Part shown: positions 23,197 through 36,000 of the stretch, piece by piece
How the letters are laid out: each line of letters opens with the position of its first letter
Numbering within the stretch: position 1 is the stretch's first letter
NCBI GenBank assembly: GCA_004154925.1
Contig: QJNS01000232.1
Location: 1 to 64,000, forward strand
DNA: 64,000 nucleotides
From: Monosporascus cannonballus
Taxonomy: Eukaryota > Ascomycota > Sordariomycetes > Xylariales
Direction of reading: 5' to 3'
Position numbers and translations under genes: made by a program
The notes under the pieces: model-generated
What the model saw: only the letters and a program-made list of their open reading frames with translations
What the model was told of the DNA's origin: nothing
Databases searched by the model: none

Positions 23197-26100
23197 ATGT
23201 CTTCGGTCCCGTAAGTAAAACGCCGTTCACTCCAGCTTTCCACCGGTTTATGTTTTCTTCCTGTAAATCAACCTCAGCGGTAATCCAACTCGAGCATTGT
23301 CGGTTTGCGCTGCTATCGAATGCTACCATAGTAGAGCCATGTTACTGACCGAGGCCGCCTAATCACAGGACGTTCAAGGACCTGACGAAAGCTCTTCAGG
23401 CCTTCGCTCCCAATGCCCGCCTCCCACTCCCCGAAGACCTCGTCGAGATAATCGATGCGTATATCCAAAAACATGACAGCAAATTTGACGGCAGTACTGC
23501 CGACAAGGCTCATGAGGAGCTTCTGTCCATGTTCCGGAAAGATGTTGTGCACACTCCAGCCAGATATACACCATTCATGGCTATCGTCCGCCGCTTGCGC
23601 CCCTTGGTGGCACAGCCCGATAAGATATCCCAGTGGTTCGAATTGCTGCTCCCCGTGCTAGACCATCTCAACGAAGAGAAGGGCCTCGTTTCCGTGACTC
23701 AGGATACCTTGCTTGATGTTTTAACTGCCGAGGATGGTCCTGGAGAGGCTGCCATTCCCCTAGCCGAACGCCACATGGCAATATGGCTTGACTGCGACAC
23801 CGCCGGACAAGGCAGCGATGCAGCTCGAACGACCAAGGGGAAATTTCTTCGAGAGACCTTGGTCCTGTATGGGAAAAAGCGCCCAAAGGTAACAGATGTT
23901 TCCAGATTACTTGGTCGTCATGCGAAGCCACTAACGCATCTCTCTTGTCCCAGGAGCTCATGGAGATGGTCGACAAGTTCCTAGTCCGGAAGGAATATCG
24001 CGCTCGTATTCTAACCTTTCTAGCCGAGTTCGTGAAGAGCCAGCCGCCCCATCTACACCTAATCCTGCAGACTCCTCTATTCGGTAACCTACTGAGCTGC
24101 CTGCAACATGACACCTCGACCACCGTCGTATCGCTAGCCTTGACAGTTTTGACTATGGTCCTACCGCATATGCCTAGCTCTCTCGTCCCCCACCTACCGA
24201 CGCTGTTTAACATATACGCACGGTTGCTGTTTTGGGAACGGGAGCTGTCGACACCGTTGGGAGCCGAGAGGCCCGAGGAACACCGGCTCTCATCTCATTC
24301 ACCAGCTTGGGAGAAGTGCACCTACTCTCCGGGATTTGACGATAGTTCTATCCCGCACCTCTTGAGTTACTTCACAGTCCTGTATGGCTTATATCCCATA
24401 AATTTCATGGACTACATCCGCAAACCGCAGAGGTACCTCCGCCATGCCGAGGTACCCGACTCTGATGATATCGAGGTCCAACCGACGGAGATGCGTCACG
24501 CGTCAGAACGTTTCCGGCAGTGTCATCTCCTCCACGAGAACTTTTACACGTTGACGATCGAGTCGGAGAAGACGGACTTTGGTAGGTGGATCAAGAGCGA
24601 GCCATCAGGAGTCGTGGCCGATTGCATGGCTCTGCGGACAGTCCAAGATCCAACGGCAACTCATAGTATTCACGGCGACGTCGTGTCAGGCGCACCTGAA
24701 TTCATGGCGGACGAAACCGATGCGGAGAGTGGTGCATCCGCGCTTCTGAGCAGATCTGCCACAATGATGCGTCATTCATCGCAAAGCAGTCGTCAGTCCC
24801 TCCGGGATACGTCGAGCGCGAGGCCGCCCGGGGAGAGCGACAGTCCTATCTTGTCGCGGCAGACCGGATCGTTGGGATCACAGACGCAGCTACAGGACAT
24901 GCTCAATTCTAACAAAGTTATCAAATCCGGGTTGAATCAGTCTTTAGCCAACGACAGTGTCCCGTCCCTCGCCCTAAGCCACCAGGAGACCGCTTCCGAG
25001 CGGCCGAACTTGCAATTCGCAAATAGTCCAGTTTCTGTGGCCGCGAACGCGTCGAATGATCAATATGCGTATCTGTACCGCCAGATGCTCCTTCTGCAGG
25101 TCGACCTCACCTTCGAGCGCTTCATGAAGCAACAACACCTCATGCACATGGGGGAGCTTCGGAGACGACAAGTCCGGGAAGCGGCTAGCGAAGCGGAGAC
25201 GCAGAACTTGATCATTCAAAATCGGCACCTACGACAACGCTTCGAGGAGGCGAAGAAGTCCGAGCTCCAAGTTAAGAAGGAATCAGAACGTGGCCGTACA
25301 TTGGCGAAGAGGTGGGAAGCCGACATTACGGCAAAGCTGAGAACTTTGCGCGAGGAACAGAAAAAATGGACTGTCGAAGAAAAGGCGTTGCGAACCGAGC
25401 TAGAGTCGGCCAGGAGCGAAACGGATAGGCTTGTGCAGCTCGTCTGTGATGCCGAAGTAAGAGAGCTTCGGTTGAAGCAGAACATGCAGTCGGTTGAGAT
25501 CAGCGTTAGCGAGTTAGAGAGGCTGAGGGAGGAAGTTGAGCGATTAACGGAATCAGAACGGAACTTGCAGGCCAAAGAGACTGAACGACAGGTTGCCATG
25601 GCGCAATCGACGGAAGCGGAGACCCGCGCGGAGACGTTGAGCCTTCAACTGAAGGCTTGCGAATCGGAATTACAGCAGGTTCACGGTTCGTACCAAAATC
25701 AGATTAATGACCTGAACGCGAAACTACGGGATGCGCTCAAAAACAGCTCTGGCCGTCCCGTTAAGGAGGATACCGTGTCAAAATTGGAAATGTGTCTCGC
25801 ACTAGCGCGAGCCCAGCAAGAGGAATTAAAGAGACGCATAGCGGACATGGCGAGAGAAAGGACGGCCTCGCAAGCGACAATTATGGAGTTGCAGTCGAGA
25901 ATACCGAGTCGCCGTAGGTCCAAGCGTCCCCGGCCGCGAGCAGAGGCAGATGATTCGACGGACTCCGACAGCAGGACGACTACCACGAGCATCCGAAATC
26001 GCCAGCACGGTGATCTCTCAGACCCAGAGTCATTCATGAGGCCCGCATCATCACACAACGCAACGCCGCCGCTCAGGCCAGTGACGCCGCCCGGCAGCCA

Positions 26101-26369
26101 TATGCAACAGCCCACCACGCCGTCGGGAGCCGAAACTTCACCGGGGGTGGGGAGTAGCCCCACTACAGAAAGGTATTACGGGGGGGGTGAGTATAAGTAG
26201 CCGTTTTCTCGCCCGAGAGCCGCTTGTTGGCTCAGTGAGAAAACGCGTTTGCACACTAACTGTTGACATAGGCGGCGTGCAAAGTATTCTCGGGGATAAG
26301 AAGGACAAGAAAGATGATAAGAAAGGAAGGAAGCTAGCTGGCATGCGTGGCATTAGGGGCTATCTGTGA
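23197..26369 (+). CDS. TSC1: TSC1 (hamartin) homologue
   Basis: Exons 23197-23210 (14 nt), 23369-23888, 23954-26186 and 26272-26369 give 954 residues and close exactly in phase. The N-terminal alpha-solenoid domain starts TFKDLTKALQAFAPNARLPLP and continues through ARYTPFMAIVRRLRPLV and VDKFLVRKEYRARILTFLAEF to WERELSTPL. A Ser-rich middle section (about 380-500) follows. A long coiled coil starts near YLYRQMLLLQVDLTFERFMKQQHL and runs over 250 residues of heptad-like Glu/Leu/Arg sequence. The last exon adds a Lys/Asp-rich tail found only by splicing GTGAGT...GACATAG. TSC1 stabilises the TSC2 Rheb-GAP and so restrains TORC1; TSC2 is not in this window. The order solenoid, linker, coiled coil is diagnostic. 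Confidence 0.93.
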
Positions 26370-27981
26370 TTCAGACACTCTTTTAAGGCTCGGCCTTAGT
26401 ATATATATGACTCGACGCTTCCAGGACTCAATAATGAGTGTGGAAGAGCCGAATCTTGTGTTGATACACCGACGCGCGTCCTTTAATCCAAGTACGGCGA
26501 TTGTGACGTGGTGCCAGCGAAAGAATTCTGGCGCGGCCGCAGCATTCCGAGTACCTGCACAGGTAGGTATGTGCTGTTCATGTAATAAACCGATGCTACG
26601 TGGCGCGTTGAAGCTTTGCTTACCAACTCTAACCCATCCAGTCAGCTTTTCGGCTCCTCCAAGCCACACTGCAGCCAATGCAGGAACGGGAACATATCAC
26701 GCAGGTACCATGCAGGTGAGAAGGGGATGATGGTTGCCGGCGCTCAATTCTCTTGTATTCCCCTAACAATATACGTATCGACCTATCACAAGCCAAGGTC
26801 AGATTTACGGCTCAGAATAAAAGTCCCTGGTCTCGCAGATACTATAAATATACACCATACGTAGCATCTGGATACGAATAATTTGCCTCTTTATCAAGCG
26901 ATAAGTCTAGACTACGAGACATACGAGTCCTCGGGGGTACACGACTTTCTTCATGTATTCAAGGTCCAAGCAAGGGCAAACGGTCCGCCAGCCAGGAGTG
27001 TGTTGTGTTGCCAGATAGTGGGACTGGTACTGTACTGGAGGAGTCGAGCCGAAGAAGGACCCTGGAACTTTGGAAGGCATTCAAGCATGTCTGTTGGTGG
27101 GTACAAACGGCACGCCAGCGGAGCATGCCTTCTCTGGCAGGGATACTGTGATGGGCGGTTCGGTCCGATTTGATCGATCCGGATACCGATGTTTTTGGGT
27201 GGATTCCCCTGACCCCCCTTTTCCGCGCCATCTTCAGTTTAACCATCCTTCTTTGCCATTGGACGGCTCTTTCTACAGTTAACAGGTCGGGTCAGGAGCA
27301 AGAAAGACCACGAAACCGTAGATGCGTCGTGCGAGCAGAGTGGCATGGAAACGTGACGGATTCTCGGAATGATTGCGAATAGACGAGATGGAGAAAGATG
27401 CGACTGGAGTTGAAGTTACGCAGGTACGGCACATACGTGCCTATCGCAGTCTCGTAGATGGGTAGGTGCTCGCAGAAACATACCTATGTAAGTCGCAAAG
27501 GTGAATGAATCAGTGGCTACGTCATCAGACAAAGCCCAAGTGTGTTGGGAGAAACAAAATGTCTACCTAAGTATCCTCCCACATCAGCCCAAGATTACCG
27601 GTTCGCCTGTTCCGTCTTTCATTCATGCCTTCGTCTTCTACCTCGTACGTAGAATAGGGCATACTCTCGTTTTGATGCTTTATCAACCTGTGAATCCACC
27701 CTTTCTTGTATATTACCACCTTTGATACATAGTTCAACCACCTAACAACCACACGTCACTCTGCCGTAGCAAGCAAATAGGAGGCGGCGTGCTTCTTTGT
27801 TTCTCTGCCTAAAGACTCCCTCGCTTCTTTAGGCGACTCTTCGTTTGTCTCTCGGTCCCTCAGCACCCCCTTAGATATCTCTGAGGCATAGCTGAAAGTG
27901 GCACTTCCTCTTCTCGACTCTTGGAAGAACATTATTATTAGTTGATCGGATCACGTCGCATACACTTGATTGCGCATCATC
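26370..27981. other. Long intergenic region upstream of the GH17 glucanase
   Basis: About 1.6 kb without a supportable gene. The 200 bases before 27982 are rich in CT stretches (cttcgtttgtctctcggtccctcag), as in fungal core promoters and 5' UTRs of cell-wall genes. The rest is not assigned. Confidence 0.5.
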
Positions 27982-29510
27982 ATGCGTGCTACCGCTAGCA
28001 TCCTCGCCCTCGCCTCGGCCGCCTCGGCCCAGATCAAGGGGTTCAACTATGGCAGCACCTTCACCAACGGCGCTGCCAAGACGCAGGCGGACTTTGAGAA
28101 AGAGTTCACCACCGCTGCCAACCTAGAGGGCACTTCCGGCTTCACCAGTGCTCGTCTGTACACCATGGTGGTAAGTCTCTGTCGGAACGCGACCTGACAA
28201 AGTCAACCCCCGCCTAACCAGTCTGTGCGACTCTAGCAGGGAGGTACTGCCAGCGACCCTATCTCGGCCATCCCTGCCGCTATCAAGACCAAAACATCGC
28301 TCCTCCTGGGTTTATGGGCTTCTGGAGGCGATAATTCTTTCTCCAACGAAATCCTCGCCCTGAAAGCGGCCATCGATCAGTACGGCGAGGACTTCACTAG
28401 TATCGTCGACGGTATCGCGGTCGGTTCGGAGGATCTCTACCGCAACTCCCCCATTGGCATCGAGGCCGGATCCTATGCCGGCGCCAACCCTGATACCCTT
28501 GTGAGGTACATCAAGCACACGCGAGATCTCATCGCCGGCACTCCGCTTGAGGGCGCCCCGATTGGCCACGTCGATACCTGGACGGCGTGGGTAAATGGCT
28601 CTAACCAGGCCGTGATTGATGCTGTCGATTGGCTTGGCATGGACGCGTAAGTTATTTTCCGAGGGTATTCCTAATGCCCAGTTTCCCCAATTCGCCGGCC
28701 CAGATCGTCCGTATGATTCCTCGGCGTGTATCAACCGGCCGTATGGTTTCCAACTTCCGAAAACTCTCTCGATCAGCGGAAAGAACGGTTGCTGACTTCG
28801 GGTGCTACAGTTACCCTTATTTCCAGGATACGATGCCAAATGAGATCAGCAGGAGCAACTCGCTCTTCTCAGATGCTCTTGGACAGACTGCGGCAGCTGG
28901 TGGTGGCAAGCCCGTGTGGATCACCGAGACGGGTCATCCCGTCAGCGGCAAGACGGTGGGCCAGTCTGTCGCCTCTGTCGACAATGCCGAGAGATGCTGG
29001 AAAGAAGTCGGTTGCCCCTTGTTTGGCAAGTCTAACGTCTGGTGGTACACACTGCAGGATGCCGCCCCGGATACTCCTAACCCGAGCTTCGGTATTGTCG
29101 GCGACGAGCTGAGCACGAAGCCCCTCTTCGATCTTAGCTGCGACGATGCCCCGTCCTCGGCCTCTTCTGCCATCGCTTCCGCCGCCGGTTCAACCAGCAG
29201 AGGAAGCGAAACCGCCACAGCCTCCGAATCTGTCGGAGACTCCGGTGGCAGCCCTACCGGTCTCCCCAGCTCACAGGCTTCTCTTGAGCAGTCTTCCACC
29301 GTCACGCCGTCAATCAGCTACCCTGGCGCCACTGGCACTGGCTCTCCTTTCCCGGGACCAGGTACTAATGCTACCTACTCCACGACGAATTCCCCGCCCG
29401 CGCCTTCTTCTACAGAGCCTTCACCTCCGGTGGGCGCCGCTGGCGGCCTGGAGTCTAGTGCCACGGGCGCTGCATTCCTGGCTGTATTCGCTGCCGCCCT
29501 GGCTCTGTAA
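27982..29510 (+). CDS. GPI-anchored endo-1,3-beta-glucanase, GH17, EglC-like
   Basis: Exons 27982-28170, 28237-28646 and 28811-29510 give 432 residues. There is a signal peptide ([17 protein letters not shown]), then the mature start [10 protein letters not shown]. The (beta/alpha)8 GH17 domain has its acid/base Glu near residue 128 in VGSEDLYR and its nucleophile Glu near 239 in VWITETGHP. Cysteines near [10 protein letters not shown] and FDLSCDD are placed as in EglC-type enzymes. After the domain come about 90 Ser/Thr/Pro residues and a hydrophobic C-terminus preceded by a small-residue cluster, consistent with a GPI anchor. Such enzymes remodel cell-wall beta-1,3-glucan. The second intron is 164 nt, long for this window. 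In the first intron, acceptors at 28236 and 28239 (TAGCAG) could both be used and would change one residue. Confidence 0.95.
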
Positions 29511-30995
29511 TATGATCCACTTCCACGGGGACCAGGTCCCTCCCTGGAATAGTACCATGATTGGCATCCAAGGATGTCCAGAACGTCTGTGGTTCTTTTC
29601 CGGTGGGAGTGGAAAGGTAGTACGTACGGAGGAAATAATGATGGGAGATAATGATAGATGGCTTCTCAAAATGCCATTGGGAAAAGGGAAAAGTTGTCAC
29701 CAATGACGCGCTACATATTGCTTTGTAATACCTTCCTCATAGGACGAGGCGGGGCTCCGGCCCATATCCTTCCTGTTTCGTGAACATAACCTTTATAAAC
29801 TTAATTTATTCCATTCCTTCATTCCATAGGCTTTAGTAGTTAAAGTTAAAGTAAGGGGTACCCCTGTTCTATTTACACCTTCATTATATTTAGATCAATC
29901 GTTTGTTACCAATTACAACTCGACCCCCGTAGGCGAGCGTATAGGGGGTACGATGCTTGATTTGATCTTGAAGGCGTCGACCACGAGACAAAGCCCTACT
30001 CTCCGTTCGACTACAAGCCACTGGGGACGGCGCCTCCTGGATCCCGGCCCTCGTCGTACAAGAGCGGCAACATCAAGCTTACTTCCCCTCTCCCGCGGGC
30101 CATTTCCCTTCCTTTTCCCTCTTCACCCAGTTCTCTAATCATATATCCGCATCGTGATACGGCGCTAAGAAACTCGATCTGCGTTAAGGGGCCCCTTCAG
30201 GTTGTAGGTCGGTCTGGGGCATTTTTGCGTTGCGCATGATGGCTTTGATGCGAGCATGGCTTACCGGATTTTGAGCTGGGGAGCGAACGAGCCGGGGGAT
30301 GGCGGGTGGATTATTGATGCGAATATACGTGCAGGGATGAGTATATTTAACTATATTAACTAGTCGTCGGTTTCGGGCATGTATACGAAGCCTGGGCCTC
30401 GAACTTACTCGAGCTTGTTCAAGGCCCCCGTTTCCTCTGATTCTCTCCCCAGCAATTCCTTATCGGTCCCTATTCTGCAGCAGGAGGGCTTGGTCTGCTC
30501 GGCTGCAAGTAAAGGGGGAGGGGTGCGCCCGCCATTGGATCAGGGGTCAGTCTAGACCGGGTTATCGTGGCTCCAGCTACATCCCTTGGCCGCTCCGACC
30601 AAGTAGTCCTCGTGGCTCAGATGATGTGACCAGCTCCTCCTTTGCTGTATGATACTTCGTTGCTATTGCATAGACGCCTTGCACGTGTATGGTTTGAGCC
30701 CTGCCCGCTGCCCATCCCACTGCCCACTGTCATAGCCCCTATACTAATCATGGCTGAACAGCAAAGCAAAAAATCGTAAAGCACACCAGTTTCGCTCATG
30801 GGGCGAGAGCTAGTTATGTTGACTGGAAATTGTTGGTCGACTTCTGACGGCTCAAGTGTCCCTTCGTCGGATAGGCCTAATACTTAGGCTTGATTCTCTT
30901 CTCTGCTGATCCTATTTCGGGATGACACATCAGTAGTCTGCTTGGATCAGACAGCTTCATGGACTAAAAAGGAATCATGATTAGACGTGGACGCC

Positions 30996-31005
30996 NNNNN
31001 NNNNN
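30996..31005. other. Assembly gap (10 N)
   Basis: Ten Ns mark a gap of unknown true length. It is flanked on the right by a homopolymeric C tract, a likely cause of the assembly or sequencing failure. Confidence 0.99.
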
Positions 31006-31143
31006 TTCCCCGGGCAACCCCCCCCCCCCCCGGACCCTGTCTCTCCGACTTCGAAGACGCGCCATACGATGAAACCACATATACCAAGGCTTCCAGATAG
31101 CGAAGGGGGATAAGGCAGCCACTAGTGTTGCATTTTCGAAATA

Positions 31144-31177
31144 GGTCACTTACGGCGGTCGACTGCCGTAAGTGACC
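31144..31177. repeat. Perfect inverted repeat, 13-bp arms
   Basis: GGTCACTTACGGC (31144-31156) is repeated exactly as its reverse complement at 31165-31177. The 8-nt spacer itself contains GTCGAC. It could form a strong hairpin or be a binding site or transposon-end junction. It lies 140 bp from the assembly gap and 255 bp upstream of the chromodomain gene. Confidence 0.9.
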
Positions 31178-31431
31178 GGATTGTCCGCTTAACATGTTTC
31201 ATTGTAAGGGGTTGTTTTGTTGAACAACGCCATTGTTCACTCCACACTCAGGAACAAAGTGTAAGCTCGAGGTAAGGGGCTTATATAAAAAGCGGTTCCT
31301 TCCTAAAAGGGCCCCCTTCATCTCCTGCGCCTTAGGACACTCAGTCTTGGGCGGATAAAAGGGCTTTTGAACCTTTCTGAAAAATTTTAACAAAGATCAC
31401 ATTGCTCCTCCCATGTAAGTGGATATTAGCA

Positions 31432-33027
31432 ATGTGTCTCGATCTGTACATTCATCACACTACCCCTGACCACGAATCGCGATGGCTCAGCATAATCAAC
31501 CCGGCGACGGGATTGACAGTGTGCTCTCCGTGGCAACACCCTTTCCACAGAAGCTGCGAGGTTCCCTGCATACGCGAAGGTATCCTGATACATCAACGCT
31601 GTATATGGCATCTGTCATGCTGCAAGGTGGATATATCGCGAGTTTCCTGTCAAACCCCTGATCTATGCCTCGAACCCGTACCTTGCCTCCACCTTTACGA
31701 GGGCGAGTTTGAACGGCTTCCGCCAATGTTTCTGAGTTACCTGGTAACTTGCGACCCCCTATTCTTGATGACCCAGTCTCAACTGTTCTTGACCGGCATC
31801 GAACTAGAGCTCGCAAGTCGGTTCAACCAGCAAATGGACGACGAACTCCGGAACCACCGCGGGCCTGCTGCTAAGCGAACCGAACTCGAGCGTTGTAAGA
31901 GTTACTTCACCAAGATTACTGTCATGGCTAACGAAAGGCTCGGGCAGCTTGCTCGCTTTTTCGATCTACGACATGAGACTGGTCAGTGGTCACCGCGTCC
32001 CGGGAAGGAGGCGCGCCCCGAATGGAACGCTGCCAACATTCAAGATTCGTTCTTGAATGTCGCATCATGGAGAGGAGAAGATACGTGTCAAACACCTTGG
32101 CCAAACATGATATACTTATGCCCTAACTTCGAGCAGACTCTCTGGAGGGGCGGCGTCGTTAACGACGTTCCATGGGCCGCCGCTATGCCTATTGTAAGGA
32201 ACAATACGGTATTTTCCGATTTCGCGTACAAGGCCAGCGCCTTAGGCCCAGCACGAACCTTCTTACGTCCGGAGGGTTCTCAGCTGCCGCCACCCAGGAC
32301 ACTTCCTGGTGGCGACCCCCCGCTGCTGGTACACCAATCTGCCTCGTTACCGCCGTCCAGACACCGGGGACGCGCTACACTCCATCGTCGGCCCAAACAT
32401 TCACTTCTCGCCAAAGCCGCTGGGCGATCCAGGGGGATGAAAGTAGGGGGTAAGAATACTAATCCCAACACTAGGGCGAGAGCATCTCGGTCGATTCAAC
32501 CCGACAGCAACCCTGAAAGCCGAAATCATGGGCGAGGTTGTCTTGGTAGACCAACTCGTTATCATAATGCTGTTTCGGCGTCCAAGGCAACGCTCAATAC
32601 AGGTCGCGTAATGCCTGAGGTGCCGACGCAGTCCACGGCTAAGTCGGAGGTCAGCCTTGACGTCGAAATGCATGACGCCGATGACTCCGGGCGGGCCGAT
32701 GCTGACTTTGAATCCGACCCTGATTATGCATCGCCCCCCGCCTTTGGCATCCATCAAGCGGACGATGATGAAGCGATGGAAGGAGATACTGATGAAACAT
32801 ACGCCATCGAGGCGCTGCTTGACCATCGGCCACCCTTCTCTTCCAGGAGAAATGCTCGGTATTATAAGGTAAGATGGGCCGGGGATTGGCCAGGGCCGCA
32901 GAAGCACAGTTGGGAACCCACTCGAAATATCGCGGTCCATATAGTCGACGACTACTGGGCTGAATTAGAGACAGGAAAGCCCCAAGGACGCAGCAGAAGG
33001 ACCAGGGGACGTCAACGGAGAAAGTAG
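31432..33027 (+). CDS. Single-exon protein with C-terminal chromodomain
   Basis: An uninterrupted frame of 531 residues from ATG 31432. The last 75 residues are a chromodomain: YAIEALLDHR, a short basic insert, then RYYKVRWAGDWPGPQKHSWEP and a closing helix IVDDYWAELE, followed by an Arg-rich tail. The aromatic positions of a methyl-lysine cage (Y near the start, W of VRW, W of SWEP) are present, so binding of methylated histone H3 is plausible. An acidic linker (DADDSGRADADFESDPD) precedes it. The N-terminal 330 residues are Cys/His-rich at first (MCLDLYIHHTTP) and do not match a family I know. There is no reverse transcriptase or integrase nearby on this strand, so this looks like a host gene. 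An in-frame intron or a decayed N-terminal part cannot be excluded. Confidence 0.62.
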   Translation: MCLDLYIHHTTPDHESRWLSIINPATGLTVCSPWQHPFHRSCEVPCIREGILIHQRCIWHLSCCKVDISRVSCQTPDLCLEPVPCLHLYEGEFERLPPMFLSYLVTCDPLFLMTQSQLFLTGIELELASRFNQQMDDELRNHRGPAAKRTELERCKSYFTKITVMANERLGQLARFFDLRHETGQWSPRPGKEARPEWNAANIQDSFLNVASWRGEDTCQTPWPNMIYLCPNFEQTLWRGGVVNDVPWAAAMPIVRNNTVFSDFAYKASALGPARTFLRPEGSQLPPPRTLPGGDPPLLVHQSASLPPSRHRGRATLHRRPKHSLLAKAAGRSRGMKVGGKNTNPNTRARASRSIQPDSNPESRNHGRGCLGRPTRYHNAVSASKATLNTGRVMPEVPTQSTAKSEVSLDVEMHDADDSGRADADFESDPDYASPPAFGIHQADDDEAMEGDTDETYAIEALLDHRPPFSSRRNARYYKVRWAGDWPGPQKHSWEPTRNIAVHIVDDYWAELETGKPQGRSRRTRGRQRRK

Positions 33028-36000
33028 TGAAGGCCACACATGTGGTTGTGGCAGAACGTTTGCCCGTAGGCAAGGAGAGGACCAGGGCTTGGGTGGTTTG
33101 GTAAGTATCTCAGACATCTTCGCATTAACTTCTTGGAATGATTGATAGAATGATGGGTAAGATAATAGAGTTATTTCCTCTGGGGCCAAGACAGTACTTT
33201 TCTGGTTTTGAATGACATTATCTCGGAAGCGTGGCAGGTACTGCTGAAAGTGTGTGAAAGTGAGATGTGGCCATCAAATATTTGGAATCGAGGTCGTGGT
33301 CATACCATACATGAGCGTGAACATGTAAATTGGCTCACGGTAAATGCAGACGGTAGAAAGCTCTGTAGCATACTGAATAGAGATTTAACGAGGTCCTAGA
33401 TTCACCCCCTGCCAAGGGGGTGGAAGTTACATATAGCGACGCCGCCGTAGTACCCGGCCTGCTATTTTTACCTCGCGGCCGTCGCTTATCTGACTTTTTG
33501 ATCGCGTATTCGGATAATTCGCGTTCATTCTCTTATCACTGGTAGAAGTGATGTTTGCAAATATGCATAGTGGTATGGTACTTCGTCATGAGGGGATTGT
33601 AAAAAGTCTGCTCCAGTGGACTTGTATCTAGCAATTTCAGTAGAACTTCGGTGTCTAATTATGTCGGTCAAATGAATATTCCCAGGAACGCTGAATATCA
33701 CCTTGGGACTTGGATCTTCCATATATGCTTCTTTTTTTAGACGCGTTAACAACCTCGCGTTCGATAAGGTCACAATCGAGTAATTGCCATATTATCATAG
33801 GGAACATAGAAGGTGCGGACTGACGTAACGGATATTATTACGATAGTCCGGTGTGCGGGATAAGCTGGCCGAAAGCCAGTGGATGGCGAATCGCCCCCTT
33901 CACCTGTACTCCGACACAGATCCAGAGTCTGATATCCGTACTAACGCTTTGTGCCATCGAGCAGTGATTGGTGACAGAAAAAAATAGGGGCTTCCTTCTG
34001 GGCGCACGAACATGGATTACCGAATACCGACGGTGCGAACAGCTGAGACTGGGAAAAGCAGGAAGAAGATATAGAAGGAAGGGGGTTCAGCCCGAGCCAA
34101 AAAAAAAAAAAAAAAAAAAAGTTGCGGCCATTCGCCCGGACGAGTTCAGGTAATGTGCATACGTTCCCTTACATCAGAAATCATATATGACGCCTATGAC
34201 CCCTGAGAACATTACATGAAGCGTCTAGTTGCTCGCGGATTAACTTCTGCAATAGGGTGTGTTGGCTCACACATGCTTGTTTAACATATCCGCCCCATCA
34301 ATTATAAAAGTCTACATTGTGTAACAGTCAGGAGTCCCCCTTAAGGAGTACGGGGAAAGGGCTCACTCGTCCCAGCCTCTATAATTTTATCGATATTATC
34401 GGTGGACTGGATGTGAGGCTCTGGGCTTTCGGTCTTTCCTTCGGTAGTGTCGGTACGGGTAAGGTAGCCCTGACTCCTATCCTACAATCGATCACTGATA
34501 CTTCTGAATCTCGATTGGAAGATCATACTTGCCATACCGACGTTAGGGTCTACTAGAGGTGAAAGGTCCATCCCTCCTTGATTTATGAGCTTTATATACG
34601 CCCCTTGACAGGTTTACTCCTGAGTTGCGAACGCTTATGTGGAAACCACCAGTCTTCAGTCCTCGCACTCACGACCAGCAGAGAGGAACCCTTGATTCTA
34701 GGGGTTCGAGACTGTTAGCCCGGGACCTCAGCACTCATACTTCTGCAGAATTATCCATCCGCACCAAATCTACGTATTTCCCGTGACGGTGACTATTCAG
34801 TTCCGGGAGCCTTGTCCTCTGCCTTGATCGCTTGCGGGGTGACCCTAGTCGTGCGCGACGGTCGCCATTGATTTATGCACCTGCTGGGGCATGGAGGGTG
34901 GTGATTTGGGCGCTCGCCGCCATCCCAGGGCATCGGTATAGGATAAGAGAACTGAGTACCGTGGTCGCGTCCGGCAGAGAAAGTAGGACAGACCTGCGCA
35001 TCAGCCATACCATTCAACAGTGACGGCTACATAACCGCGATGGTTATGCCTGACTTCGCTCGACCTGCCCCCTCAAACATAGATAATCGGATGCGACCAG
35101 CTTGCCCGTGCTCGCTCGGACCACGAACACGACGGATGACACCCGTTACCACAGATGGCGATGACAAGCCCCTCTTGATGACACGAGAAATAGGGAGCCG
35201 CAGCCCCTGAGGCCCGGGCGAAGCAAGCCTTCCATTCGCGATTGCCGCCGTGCCTGGTTTGGCCTACGATAAGAGGCGAGGTGTGTGCCCTTGCCATCCA
35301 TGTCCCCCCTATACGGCTCGGGTGAGGAGGGATGGAGCTGATCCTCGTGGTATCCTAACACCCAACACGGAGTCTTGCACGGAGTTAAGGGGAGGCCCTT
35401 ACAGTCCCGCTTGGGTGACGTCGACTCTCGGCCAGTGTGCTCTGCAATGAAGGTATGGCTCTTACTAGCAAATATCGCAGTGCGGTACGAGCCAAATGAA
35501 CCCTCGGCCCCCCTTCCTGGGGAAAAAGGACAAAGGGGGGGAAATAGGGAGCAACCTGGTTTGACTCTATACCCTCCGCTAGCTACGGTTGCTACAACAA
35601 TTTCTATCCTTAGTAAGCCTAGCAGCTAAAGTAGCCTAGCCCATGCGGCTCTTACCACACGTGTTAAGCACGGGAACGAAGTTTTTGCGTCCGCTGTTGC
35701 TATGCGCATTTAACCCGGAGCACCTCAATACCGTGGGATATCGATCAAAATAGCTCGATCCCTTCTCGGCCGCACCATCCCAATTCAACGGCAGAGGACG
35801 CGCAGGACTGTTAACATACCCGCGTGCGTCCTAGCGACATTTAGTAAGGATACGCTCAGCAATGCACCCTAGGTTTCCCCCCCTCCAACCTAAAAACGCG
35901 ATGCCCAAACCTTTTCGGACTCCCCCGCCCGCGTTGAGTGTTGGCACTATTGGGGCGCTTGGGAAGCCGAGTACCGGGCACCTTATGTAATAGCACCTAT

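Larger units (their letters stand above)
29511..31431. other. Gene-poor region with a 10-N assembly gap
   Basis: No gene is supported over about 1.9 kb. It contains Ns at 30996-31005, a run of 14 C just after it (31019-31032) and the inverted repeat described separately. Sequence quality is doubtful around the gap. Confidence 0.6.
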
